Shown: positions 13,001-23,908 of the stretch, one piece after another
How positions within the stretch are numbered: position 1 is the first letter of the stretch
Layout of the letters: every line of letters begins with the position of its first letter
Source: Solen grandis
Lineage: Eukaryota; Mollusca; Bivalvia; Adapedonta; Solenidae
DNA: 64,000 nt
NCBI GenBank assembly: GCA_021229015.1
Contig: CM037792.1
Location: 496,001-560,000, forward strand
Direction: 5' to 3'
Notes under the pieces: model-generated
What the model saw: only the letters and a program-made list of their open reading frames with translations
The model's database searches: none
What the model was told of the DNA's origin: nothing
Position numbers and translations under genes: made by a program

Positions 13001-15435
13001 CATATGTAAAAAGAAGGCTGATAGCCCATTCTGGCTTTCAATGGACAACATATTTTTCCCCCCATTTTTTTTATTTTCCTCCTCCATCATTATGACAAGT
13101 TTACATACCATATTGTGTGCATGGACTCACTGCTGCAATATCATTTTTAAATGTTACATTCTTAATAAAACTGTTCATACATGTTATATTTTTGTTCTTA
13201 TTACTCATTTATGCAACAAAACATCATTAACTAAGAGTAAAATACAATAAAACACCTACATTATACATTGTAAAATTATTCCCCTTATAGCTCGTTTGTG
13301 CACTTTTTCCCCCTCCTATGGGCCCTGACCCCTTTCCCCTCAAAGTGAAAAAAACCCCACTGAACTCCCATTTTATTATGGGATATGTAAAATGAGTGCT
13401 TTTCTGAACTCTTCGGTTGTTAACAAAGATTACATTGGTTCAAGAAATAGGTCAAAATCCATTTTATACAGCTTATGCCGAAAAATCATTTTGTTTTGGA
13501 ACTGAACTTTTCAGATAGAGATTTGTATGCTGTGTTTAGTAAGCTGTAGTTTTGTGACATGAACACATACTCTTGTTACAGGTATGGAGTCCATTCAAGC
13601 TACCAACTAAAGTCAAAAGCAAGGTCAACCAATCATCCAGGGAGCGGCATGTCTACAGTCACGAGGAGTATATCAACTTGGTCCTCCAGGATGGCAATGT
13701 CATGTCACACGACTACAGTCAAGAGTCCACAGATGAGGATCCCCGCATGATGGCCTTCTTTGATTCTCTGGTTCAGCGTGAACTGGAGGGCTGGAGCTCA
13801 GACGACTCTCTCTCTAGTAATGAAGAAGCCCTGTACAGTCGCATAGCTCAGCTGTCTCAATCAGACATTGACAGTGATGACTCATTTGTGCAGGCCGTCG
13901 GGTCTGGAGGGACGAACGAAAATGATCCCAGTTTTAGTCCATTCACCATAGCCTTTGCTAGTGTGATGGCCTCTCAAGCTGCTGAAGGTAATGACAGGTA
14001 TCCAAGACTGAGCAATGCCTTGGAGAATGCTGAACGAGCAAGTCGGGTGGGCAACACAGAGCCAGCATCAGACAATCAGACAGAGCCCACAGAGACGAAT
14101 TCTTCAGATGCCCATCGGCGAGACATCTCGTCTCTTGTAAAGAAAAAGAAAAAAGAGATCAAGGAATCCATTCAAAGGCATCTGAAGAAAAAATTATACG
14201 AACCAAGTCTGAGTTCCGTTAGCAGTTGTAGTTCTGATGTCAGTGACGAGTCTGACAGTTCATCTGAGACACTCGACACTGTGGAAGGTAAGTGTAAGCA
14301 AGTGGAGGTTTGTGTTAAGCCTGAGAAGGTCAGCCAGTTGGAAAAGCAGGCTAAAATAAGGTTAAAGAAACTGAAAACTTTGAGAGATCGTATTCTGAAC
14401 AGTGACACTGATGACAGTGACAAGGAAAGCCAGAATATATTGGGAATTACAAAGAAAGATCTAACGGATCCTGTGAGCCATAATCATGATGAACCATGCT
14501 GTAGTAAGGTGGCCTTTAAAGGTTTTCAGAAGAGAACATGCAAGATAAACACTGAGGAAAGTAAGGAGTACCTGAAGTCCCAGGCAAGTCCTGATTTTGG
14601 TCCATACTTACAGAAAACTGTGATAGCTAGTTCTAGTGTGGAGACACGGCGATCTTCATGTGAAGAGAAAGAAACAAAACAAAGTAAAACACTTCCACAT
14701 GATAAGTCAAAGGTCAAGGGAAGACACAAAATTATCCATTTTTCAGAAAAGAATGATTCAGATAGTCTTCCAGATGAAGGACACAGGTGTACAAGTTTTG
14801 TGCATTCAGAAAACATATCAAAACAGAAACGTTTGTATTCATCAGTGAGCTCAGACCATTCAAAAGATAAGATAAACGTTCCCATAGAACAATCAAATGG
14901 ACAGACAGGAGGAAGGCTTAACTCTGCTGGAAATGGTCATGGTCATTTGGGCCAGTCTTGTAAGAAGTCTGAAAGTGAAATTAGTGTGCAGAGAAATGCA
15001 GGAAATAATGCCAAAGCTTTTAAAGACAATGCAGACCTTGTAAATAGTTCAAGTGATACTAATTCTGATACAGATACAAGAGGTCGCTGGAATGGGTCTA
15101 GTCGATCCCAGCGTGCTACCTCTGTGGATGTTAGGGAGATAACAAGGGAATCCTTAACCGGTGATGGGCAAGCACCCTCCTGTTCATACACTGTGATACG
15201 AGACAAACCAACCTCATCTGACCACACACTGGACAGTATGGAGACCCTTCATCAGTGTACCTCGACCCCTGACCCCCAGGGCAGGAAGAGAAAGGGGTCC
15301 AGTAGTGAGGAGGACAACCAGCCAACATGGACTGAGTTTAAATGGTTTAAAAACAAATTCAAAAGGGCACAACGGCAATATAGAGAGAGAAAGGTTAGAA
15401 AGCATTCAGAAGAACATCGAAGTGATGATGATTAA
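7002..15435 (+). CDS. DCAF5: DCAF5, DDB1- and CUL4-associated factor 5 (5' incomplete)
   Basis: This is a WD-repeat substrate receptor for the nuclear CUL4-DDB1 ubiquitin ligase. Six exons join in phase at consensus splice sites: 7002-7138, 9391-9520, 10019-10232, 11127-11193, 11761-11879 and 13582-15435. Together they encode 839 residues. The repeats include DDAVYGLSADP, FASACDDGRVLMFDTRD, NPVEPRLLATANAKEGVGLW, ALRRRLPPVLY, FNSCTMKS-like NSCTMKSVCFAGD, VSGSDEF and MVLKGHRSIVNQVRFN. LWDVRK is the WDxR box that contacts DDB1. The last exon starts with the conserved SHEEYINLVLQDG and EDPRMMAFFDSLV blocks, then a long Ser/Asp/Lys-rich disordered tail. The order matches vertebrate DCAF5 rather than DCAF6. 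About 130 N-terminal residues are absent, either upstream or in the 4901-5000 gap. Introns hold a tandem-repeat element, a SINE-like copy and a strong hairpin. Confidence 0.93.
7187..8634 (+). mobile_element. Tandem-repeat-bearing non-autonomous element, copy B, in a DCAF5 intron
   Basis: It has the same frame as copy A: TTTAGCTCACCGGAGCACTTG with a complementary GTGCTCGGGTGAGC at the left, and GGTGAGCGACACAGGGCCATC then TTAGCCCTCTTGTT at the right. The interior is about seven and a half copies of a different, roughly 145-bp monomer (GTTTGTCTACATGATATCTC, then GATGAG, then AAAAACTAGGTCACC). It lies in the intron between exons 7002-7138 and 9391-9520 and does not touch the splice sites. The long ORF across it is repeat-derived. 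Confidence 0.75.
10893..11105 (+). mobile_element. SINE-like repeat, copy 1 (DCAF5 intron)
   Basis: It shares about 200 bp with 16060-16245 and 44335-44560: TGGCGCTTAGCATATAAGGG, GGATAATGTGACTG, a hairpin around the CTAC-GTCTACAG-GTGATAC stretch, and the 3' block AATGACTGAAATACTATTGG followed by GGATGTTAGACCC. The 3' tail of copy 3 ends in an AAACAAACAA run, as in bivalve SINEs with LINE-like tails. A convincing tRNA promoter is not visible, so SINE class is inferred from size, 3' tail and dispersion. Confidence 0.5.
11880..13581. other. Largest downstream DCAF5 intron; low-complexity content
   Basis: AT-rich intron between exons 11761-11879 and 13582-15435. It contains a poly-A tract near 12362-12382, a perfect-looking hairpin at 12972-13046 (listed separately), and short ORFs with no domain. 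Confidence 0.7.
12972..13046. repeat. 30-bp-arm inverted repeat (hairpin)
   Basis: The left arm 12972-13001 (GTCCATTGAAAGCCAGAAGG and 10 more bases) is complementary to 13017-13046 with a single mismatch and a 15-nt loop. The flanks do not pair. It lies in a DCAF5 intron. It could be a foldback remnant or a microRNA-like precursor. The sequence alone cannot decide. Confidence 0.85.
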
Positions 15436-15690
15436 TCAGTAGGAACGATTTTTTTCCTGAATAATCTTCAGTTCTTATGTCTAAGTAGATATCTTAAGCA
15501 ATCTTGTTGACTTTCTATATTTTTGTTTATTTTTATTTAAACGCTAGGTCTGTTGTCATAAAGGTATGTATTTTTTATAATACACTTTCATCAGAGTTCC
15601 CATTAAATTTGACTAAGTATATGTATTTGATTTTTCATTTCAAAACGTAAAAGTATTTTCTTGAATTTTTCAAAGCATATTTGAAATAAA
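15436..15690 (+). promoter_or_regulatory. DCAF5 3' UTR with polyadenylation signal
   Basis: AT-rich sequence after the DCAF5 stop at 15433-15435. A canonical AATAAA lies at 15685-15690, about 250 nt into the UTR, and is the first well placed polyadenylation signal. Longer isoforms are possible. Confidence 0.5.
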
Positions 15691-16059
15691 ATGGCTGTAT
15701 TGACTGCTTGTTAAAGTCAAAGAATTCATTTCTTTTTTAATAGTACACTACTTATTTCTTCTCTTTTTATATTTCTGTTGATATGGAATATTATTTGCAA
15801 ATACATATGTTAGATATGAAGAAACTACCACTAATATTTGCTATTTTGACTACCTAATATTTTTAGATTTTCAAGCTGGAATTTTACCAACTCTACTTAT
15901 CATTAGTATGTAAATACTTCGTGACAAATTTCATCATTGTCATCTCTCTAATGAAAATACCCAAATATTTATTAGTGAAAAGTGTTAAATAGTTTTAAGG
16001 TAATGATTCATGTCCACTGGCCGTGACATACCAAAGTTGTAAAAAATGGTACTGGTATA

Positions 16060-16245
16060 GCTCCCTTGCTTGGCGCTCAGCATATAAGGGTTGTTCCAGG
16101 ACTGGTTGGCCTGGAGTCAGGATAATGTGACTGGGTGTGTTATTGTGCAATTGCCAATATGTCTATGGCACGATACTACAGTGTGGCAGCACTATATCTG
16201 TTGTCTCAAATGACTGAAATACCGTTGGACGTTGGAACCAGTTCT
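16060..16245 (+). mobile_element. SINE-like repeat, copy 2
   Basis: It matches copies 1 and 3 through TGGCGCTCAGCATATAAGGG, GGATAATGTGACTGGGTGTG, AGTGTGGCAGCACTATATCT and CAAATGACTGAAATACCGTTGG. It lies about 370 bp downstream of the DCAF5 polyadenylation signal. Confidence 0.5.
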
Positions 16246-17180
16246 TATTTATTTATTCAATCAACTCTCCTCATTATTCATCAAAGGAGTGAAGAAGTGT
16301 CAGTGCCCTTATTAGATACATTTGTATTCTTTGATCAGTACCATAATGAGATGTGTAACAGACATGGTAATTTTCTGTTGATCTTATGAAAGATTGAAGA
16401 CAAAATGTTGTTTTTCCCTTGATTCCAAATTTCTACTAGAATGATAAAGACTAAAGGAAAATACATATTTAAATTAAGGAAACTAGGGATGGGAAATCAG
16501 TCCTTTCTTCCATTCTGTTAGATTTTACACCAATTACAATTTGTTCATAGTTCTGGTCATAGGCAAGCCAATAACTTTCAGGTTTAAAATCTGAAAATTG
16601 TGTTTTTATAGAGAAAACATATTTAATCTTACATTGAATGTAGTGATTCTTATCTTTTTAATGAGATCAACACTGAAAAGAAATGAGATTTAATAAGGAA
16701 AAAGATAAAATTGATCAAATCTTAAAATTTAAATTGAGTTTACTTATATATTAGTCTGCATTGATCAAGATAGAGTTTGTTCAATATGAAATCATGTTTA
16801 TTTGTACAGAATTTTTGAGGAGGAAAAAAAGAATTGACTCTCTCATTTGAGGTTTAAGTCTTCCATATGTACAGAAAAGACTTGTATCACATTGCATGTT
16901 AGTGTCTTATCAGGGTTAAACTTTTGAGAATAATAATGTATTTTGATTTTATCAGATATGTATTTATCCCTGAAAAACTTCCACATGTCTTCCAGTTAAA
17001 TCTTAACCAACAGTGAACTTTCCCATCTTAGTTATTTCCCGTACCACTTGAATTTCTTGTGTCCAGTACCTGGGAACCTGAAAGTCAGGTAGAAAATTGC
17101 CGGTACCTGGGTACAAAATTATTACCAGTTACCCAATGTTGGCCTTTTGTATTATTATACCTCATGTACTTTTTTTGGTA
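16246..17180. other. No gene seen; AT-rich intergenic DNA
   Basis: Only short ORFs without recognisable domains. A short GGTACCTGGG/CAGTACCTGGGAACC repetition occurs near 17064-17130. Confidence 0.5.
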
Positions 17181-17413
17181 TAACCCTTTCCCTCATAGAG
17201 GACACCATGAAAAGACCTATGCGAACAGCATAAAACCAGATCAGCCTGCGAGTAACTCGCAGGCTGATCAGGTTTTATGCTGCTCCTCAGTGGTCTGGAA
17301 ATGAGGATTTTGTAAATAAATTTGATAAGGTTTAACTGTGGTTTTCTGCAGATCAGGCTTTATGTGATACCTATTGAGAGCGTCAAAATGAGTCTATATG
17401 AGGGAAAGGGATA
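17181..17413 (+). mobile_element. piggyBac-like palindromic MITE, copy 1
   Basis: Ends are TAACCCTTTCCCTCATAGAG and its inverted counterpart TATGAGGGAAAGGGATA. Other copies begin and end in TTAA, the target used by piggyBac transposases, and the CCCTTT terminus fits that group. The centre is a near-perfect palindrome (GATCAGCCTGCGAGT / ACTCGCAGGCTGATC) able to form a cruciform. There is no coding capacity. Full copies also lie at 43124, 46804, 51988, 55831 and 60738. Confidence 0.7.
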
Positions 17414-18268
17414 ACATATATAGACGTCAATAATGATATTCTTTAACATAATTCTACAATCTGTCAGGAAATGATCTTTCGTGTGTTGAAGATAGACATA
17501 TTTAGTGTACATGCTTATTGATACAAATGTATGTGTTAATTTCAATGACTAAGCTGGTAAGTTATTATAGGCGGTAAAATGGCATTGGATATCAGTCAAT
17601 CTGATTGATTGTGAATCATTTGTTATGCAATTACTACATCTACACGGGTACTCGGGTACCCACAGTTAATAATATGTCAGTTATGTACAGTAAAAGTAAT
17701 GGACTCATTTCAGTCCCACTGTGTGTCAGTTTGTCTGTCAAACTATTTCTGTCCTGCTCCTTTAAGCAGGTGACACATGATTAAGAGACTGTGGTTACCG
17801 TGAGCATGTAGTTAAGTGTCATATGTAGCTGAAGATTATTCCCTATGTTTAAATCATGTTAAGATTGTCATGAAAATTTAAAAAAAAATACTTCTTTAAA
17901 TATACATTCACTGTGATTTATTTAACTACAAATTATGTATGATTTACTCCTGAAACTTTTAGTTGACCCACTGAAATAGGGTGTTTTTTTTATTGTGTAG
18001 AGAATTTCTTCCAGAATTCTAGCACCTAGTGGCAAATGACTTACTCTGTAATGATTGTAGATAAAAAAAAATCTACATTCAGTATGAAATGCATGGAATT
18101 GGCAGAATATTCAATCTAAGACCAAAGTAATCTTCTTGTTTAAATAACAGATACATATATAGTGTATAGCCGATTTCAATAACTGCTTATACTTTAAAAG
18201 TGTTCAGATACCCTTTGTCCTATCCAGGTGTGTATGGCAGGTTGAGCTCTTGATATAGTCATTGTTTC
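17414..18268. other. No gene seen; AT-rich intergenic DNA
   Basis: No exon-like or element boundary signal was recognised in this stretch. Confidence 0.5.
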
Positions 18269-18521
18269 ACCTTTTACCTCATATAGACTCTTTTAGATGC
18301 ATTGACAAACAGAGCAGACCCAGATCAGACAGTTTCTTCCAGAATCTGTCTGATCAGGGTCTCCTCTGTTTGCTCATAGAATATTGTATCTCAGATTCTA
18401 CACATTTCTGATGGCAAATAAAAATCCATTGCTTTCTATACCATTTTAAGTTCATTAAATCAATATTCATCAAGTCAAAAATCTGTACAATGCACATGAA
18501 TATTCACGAGGTAAAGGGTTA
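18269..18521 (+). mobile_element. Second palindromic MITE family, copy 1
   Basis: Ends are CCTTTTACCTCATATAGACTC and GAGGTAAAGGGTTA, a terminal inverted repeat related to the piggyBac-like MITE but distinct. The core palindrome is CCAGATCAGACAG / CTGTCTGATCAGGG. Related pieces occur at 41565-41715 and 52805-52965. Confidence 0.5.
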
Positions 18522-18908
18522 AAAACTGATGTTTAGACCTGTAAAACCATTCTTTCATAATCTTCTGTAAAATCATCTCATAATGTATTTATCTCTGATG
18601 TTGGATAAAGCTCTCTTTCACATTGAATATCTGTATATTTGGGAGACAATATGGCCCTTTGAATAGTGTCCATATGTTATATATAATTATATGGGTATTG
18701 AATGATAATATTAACCACATTTTTGTATGAGTTACAGGTATTACCGGTATATCATTATACAAGTATTAACAGATCTGTAAAAATGTTTTATGTAAGTATT
18801 TGATTTGTTAATGATGAAACTTAAGATAATTATAATATACCTATGTACCAATAAAAATTTAGTTGTATACGGAATCCTTTTTGTTTCATCTTTAGCATCC
18901 CTCAACTA

Positions 18909-20590
18909 CGAGAGGTGTTCAATTTATTATGAAACACTATCAAAACAAGCCTATAATATTTTTCAGCTTAAAAAACCTCGTGCAAAGCGATAAATACATG
19001 AAGAAAGTTTATTTCATAAGTCATTAGGCCTTGGGCCCAGGTGCTATACACATCATACATAAACAGTACATGACGTAACATGGCAACATTACACAATACA
19101 TATAAATAAAACTGCTGCTTTAGATTTGACAATTCATACACAAATACTTTGATTAATTGGCCAGTTATAAAATAAATTAAGTAGATAATAATAATGCTCG
19201 TGTTTATGTAATATAACGAGATCTATTATGAATCTGGCATTATTATGATACAATTTTTGCGGAGAAGGCGCTGATTTTGAATGGTATATGCAATTCACAT
19301 CCACACTCACATTTACATAAAACTGACATACACACATCATATAAAATATCAAATGCATATCATATACAATATCAAATATTGGAATTTCTTATCTCGAAAG
19401 CTTTATACATACAAATACTCAATTTCTTAATGGTATTTTCATTTTTTGATTCAAATAAATGAACTAATTTGCGCATGTTCAGGCGAAACCAATAGAATCG
19501 TGGTATAAATTGTTTGCATAAATTAATATATAGCTTACATGCTAACAGAAAGTGATACTCATCTTCCACAATATTACATGTTGCGCATTTTCTATCATAG
19601 GGAATACTTGCTGGCCGATGCCATCTACCAGTTTCCACAGCCAAGTTATGAGATGATAATAATGATTTTGACATAGCATTTCTAAATTTAGGTATAGACA
19701 CATTTGATAAATAAAACTGAAACTCATGTTTGATAATTTCTTTGTAAAAAATTGCTCTTGAAGAATTTTGTAATTTGTTTTTCCATGATTGAATATTTAT
19801 GTCTTAAACGTTGTTTGAAAATAGTCAGAAAAAGGTCAATGTGAAGAAGTATTTATACACATTCAACACATTTGATCTCCAAATTCATTATGGTTAGACC
19901 AAAAATATATGGTTATTTTAAGGCTTTTGAAGCAAACAATGTCCTACAGAAACATTGTGAAACAGATGGAACATAATGTTTCTGTTGATACTGTACATGC
20001 ACTCAGCATGGTAACGACGAAGGGGAGATAACTGCGTGGAACAGTTGAACAGTTAATTCAGAATCAAGGCCCATATGGGCATCTGACACAATATATATAC
20101 ATGGAATACATGAAAGGCTAAACAAAATGGCACAAATTACACAGCAAATAAAATTAAGATAAATATGGTGCTGTTTTACAGCGATTTAATGTTTAAATTG
20201 GAATGTGGAGGATGCGAACTTATTTGAAAAATAAAATGATCTTCTGACAAAAAATTGCTAATTTCAACAAAGTAGTCTTATCATTGCTATTCATAAGTTA
20301 CGAAAATTTAATATTACTGGGATACTTATAAACATATTCAGCTAAATATTTCTTCCTATCTTCTGTAAAAAAAAAAAAAAGACAGATTGATGTTCTATAT
20401 GGGCGGTAGTTATGGTCGACGTCGTTTTTGCTACGTTGACCTAAACAAATTGAAGTTCGTAAAACGAGATGCATTGAATGATTAACTATTGCCATGGATC
20501 TCAGGTTGAGCATCTGTTGCAATAAAACGTATGCGAGTAAATAATTAAGCTGTGTTTAAAACTGTTTTACAATAAATTGAACACCTCTCG
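18909..20590. mobile_element. mariner-end element (1682 bp) with nested LINE fragment
   Basis: The termini are 20-bp perfect inverted repeats, CGAGAGGTGTTCAATTTATT at 18909-18928 and its complement at 20571-20590. Each is flanked by TA, the Tc1/mariner target. No mariner transposase is recognisable inside. Instead the middle (about 19010-19806) is a minus-strand non-LTR retrotransposon 3' end. The element is non-autonomous or lost its gene, and was a landing site for the LINE. Confidence 0.65.
19010..19806 (-). pseudogene. Non-LTR retrotransposon C-terminal domain, 5'-truncated
   Basis: The minus-strand frame to 19372 encodes SWKNKLQNSSRAIFYKEI, then LLSSHNLAVETGRWHRPASI and CATCNIVEDEYHFLLAC. 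This is the conserved zinc-knuckle-like tail found after the reverse transcriptase in many CR1/Jockey-like LINEs (an H-x-L-x-(I/V)-E-x-G-R-W block and Cx2C...EDEYHFLLxC). No reverse transcriptase core is present, so it is a 5'-truncated dead copy. The sequence down to about 19010 is its AT-rich 3' UTR. A longer relative lies at 40300-40976. Confidence 0.7.
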
Positions 20591-21183
20591 TACAATGTTA
20601 CCTACTGTTACACCCTGTGATCGATTGGTTAGACGTCCGCCCCGTTACCACGAGACAGTGGGTTAATTTTATATATTGTGGTCGATGAAAATAACCGTAT
20701 ATGAAGGTATTATACAACCGGACTCGGTGGCGCAATTATGAAAGCACGAAGTTCCAAGATTTTGACCGACTACGGCCCCAGCAAACAGTCAACATTGATT
20801 ATGAGAGTTGTCATTTGCTCTCCTTCGGAAAATAAACGTTGTTGATGGCGTTTTAGCTCAATGCAAATATATTAATTTACTGAACCTTTGGTTTGTCTCG
20901 GTGTTTTTTGATCAGCAGTTAATTGACCTATTACAAATTTAACAGTATTACGAAACTTTTCTGAGGAAAAAAAATCACCATGATACAATCCCGAGTAGAA
21001 CCCTGCAACAAAGCTGGCCTTTCTAACCTGAACATTTAAGTAAATAGAGCGCCAAGAATGAGGGCTGTATCATTGCCTACATGTCATTCCATCTTTAGCA
21101 ACAGCGCATGTATGGTAATGAAGACAAGATAAAGTTCTTTCTGAATACAAATGAATACGGTTGCCTGAAAGGGGCACGAACGT

Positions 21184-21187
<4 letters not shown>
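20591..21187. other. No gene seen
   Basis: Intergenic DNA without recognisable exons. No complete tRNA-like fold was found. Confidence 0.45.

Positions 21188-21227
<40 letters not shown>
21188..21227. repeat. (TA)n microsatellite
   Basis: About 20 uninterrupted TA units immediately before the LINE at 21290. Confidence 0.9.
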
Positions 21228-21229
<2 letters not shown>

Positions 21230-22139
21230 TAGGGTGTGAAACACGTTCATGATCGGGAATCGAACCCTGGCGCATTTATTTCCAAGCAATGGTATGGAAT
21301 AATTTGGCTTTACAACAGAGGTGACTTTGTTAAACTCAATAACTTAATATCATCTGAGGATGGGAATTTTATTGAGCGTCTGTCTGTGAAACCTTTACAA
21401 ATACTTACTCCGTCTTATGATTATATACCGTCTAAGGTTATTATTGTTCGGCCAAATGATAAGCCCTAGTTTGATTCCGAAATTAGGAGATTTGTAAAAT
21501 ATCGTGATAGACAAAGAAAAATTGCAACAAAAAACGTACATTGTCATCTTGGAAAAATATAAAACACTTAGAAATGAAGTCACTAACCTTAAGAAATTTG
21601 CAAGAAAACATTTTTTTTTGAAAACATCGAATCTAACATTGAAAATGACTGTTTACATAACAGCCGTGATTACTGGAAATCTTTAAAAAGAACACAACTA
21701 ATGAATAACTACAAACTATCATGAAACAAACAGTTAATTGTGTTGATGAATTTTATTTTACTAATGAAGAAAAGGCTAATTGTTTGAATGATTTTTTGCG
21801 TCTGTTTCAAGTTTGGACGATTCAAATACCCAACTTCCTCTTTTCGACCTGAAAACTCAGTCCAATCCAAGTAATATAGTAATTGATCAATCTGATGTCG
21901 AAAATTTAATCGGATTATTAGACACAAATAGAGCTGTTGGTCCTGATTGTATTTCCCATAAAGTCTTGAAAGGCGTCATATTTACCATCTCTAAACCACT
22001 GTTTTGTCTGTTTAATAAATCCCTACGTGGAAGTGTTTCCCAAGTAATGTGGAAAACTGCTTTGGTCATACCATTGCTTAAGAAAGGTGAGAATTAACTG
22101 TTCAAGTAACTATCGTCCAATTAACAGCCTTCTCTTTGT

Positions 22140-22880
22140 CGCTTTTTATATCATTTTACGTGTTTAGTTAGTTACTTTTTTTTTTCTTTTTTTTTTAGTT
22201 TTCTTCCAATTCCTTTATTTTTCACTCATTCCATTTTACAGTAATGGATAAGTGAGGTTATAATAAGTACAACATATAAAGAGGCTCTAGAAAAAATAGA
22301 AGTAGTAACACAATAATTGAGATGATTTCACTAATACATTTTGTAAATATATATTCTAATATATAAATAATTCAGTTGAACAGGTGGAGAGTCATTGTTT
22401 CACAATTGCCATTTAAAGAAAACAACAACAACAAAACATCAATTTAAACATGTTGTCAGAATATCTTCCAATTGATCATTAGAGTATAATATTACCTTAT
22501 CTTAGTTAAAATTGATTGTACAAACTTAAATAAATTTATGTTTTGTCTTTTGTTTTTTGAGTTCATTAGTTTCTCTAATTTAAAAATATTTGGGTTTCTA
22601 TAAAAATAGGGCTTTAGATATTTCTTTCTGTCATCTGTTAAATTATAGCATTCAAAGAGATAATGGTAATTTATAATTTGTTTATGCTATTAAAGCGGTG
22701 TGCTCAGTTATGATAAAGTGTTACATGTATTTTATTATGTAAATATTCATCTCTTATAATTCCATATGGAATGGAATTGTACTAATTTAAACGTTGTTTT
22801 GATTTTGTAATTACTCTCATGTTTGTACAATGATGAGATGTAAATAAAGATACTACCTACCAATATAATTGTTAAGCTGT
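22140..22880. mobile_element. Insertion interrupting the LINE reverse transcriptase
   Basis: The reverse-transcriptase reading stops just after NYRPINS near 22130 and resumes near 22930 (LLYANQSG). The intervening 740 bp is AT-rich with long poly-T runs near 22170-22200 and ends in AATAAAGATACTACCTACC. It looks like a UTR-type fragment of another retroelement. Boundaries are approximate and no target duplication was identified. Confidence 0.45.
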
Positions 22881-23677
22881 GTAAACTTATGTAGCGATGT
22901 GTATACATTATTTATACAATTATTTAATTAGTAATAATCTTCTATACGCTAATCAATCAGGGTTGTTTTTTTTCACTGGGCTCTCCACTGTGTATCACTT
23001 AATTGACCTTTATGACCAAATTGTCCAGTCTTTTGATCAGAAATCCATACATGTATTGTTTGTTTGTTTGTTGTTGCTGGGTTTTTTTGCGATATTTCGA
23101 AAACCTTCGATAGGGTTTGGCATAGAGGGCTACTCTTCAAAATACGTCAACTAGGAATCCAAGGTAGACGTTTATATTGGATAAATAACTACTTAAGTAA
23201 CCGTCAACAACAAGTAGTAGTAGGTCAGTCTCGTTCTCGTCTTAACGGCATCAATGCTGCTGTGCCTCAGAGGTCAGTTCTAGGTCCATTGTTTTAATGA
23301 CATCACTGAAAATTTAGTCAGTATAGCCAGATTGTTTGCTGATGACACTTCACTAGCATGTACAACTGCTAATGTTGATGATCTCGAAGGTATTTTAAAT
23401 CACGACCTAAATGTTATGTCCGAATGGTCAAAACAGTTATTTTCTTTCAATCTTGTAAAAACCGAAGTTTTATACTATGGCCATGGTCAACCACCAAACT
23501 TGAATTTGAAAATACAGTTTTAACTTTCAACTGATTCGCATTAACATTTAGGCCTTATCTTTAGTAGCAACTGTAAATGGTCCAGCCACATTAACAACAT
23601 AATAGCGTCTTCATCAAAGCTACTTGGAATCATGCGTAAAATTAAATTTACCATCGGCCGTAAAGCTATGAACCAGG

Positions 23678-23908
23678 CCCCGAGGTTATAAAACTTTTTC
23701 CAGCTCAACTCATTTTGAGACTGAAACTTGGTTTGCTTATTTTATGTATATCAAAACAAAATGAGTAACTTTGATAGTGAATTTATGTTAATTGTAGTAT
23801 TGTGGAACAGAGAAAATATAGCAAAATTTGAAAAACTTAACTGACCAGTACAATTTAACTTTGAGCACAAACTCGAGTCGAGCACAAAAAATGTTTATAA
23901 CCTCGGGG
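23678..23908. mobile_element. 231-bp MITE inserted in the LINE
   Basis: Terminal inverted repeats CCCCGAGGTTATAAA (left) and its complement TTTATAACCTCGGGG (right) are flanked by an identical 5-bp CCAGG (23673-23677 and 23909-23913). Removing the insert and one CCAGG restores the LINE frame across the codons for AMNQ and VYRSFL. That confirms the boundaries. There is no coding capacity. Confidence 0.85.

Noticed and set aside
14172..15405. Several antisense and alternate-frame ORFs over the DCAF5 last exon
   Set aside because: Shadows of the real coding frame, no domains.
21236..21290. Possible tRNA or tRNA-derived SINE on the minus strand (GGTTCGATTCC at about 21260)
   Set aside because: A B-box-like match is present but no A box or cloverleaf arms could be placed, and it borders a (TA)n run. 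Not enough for a tRNA call.
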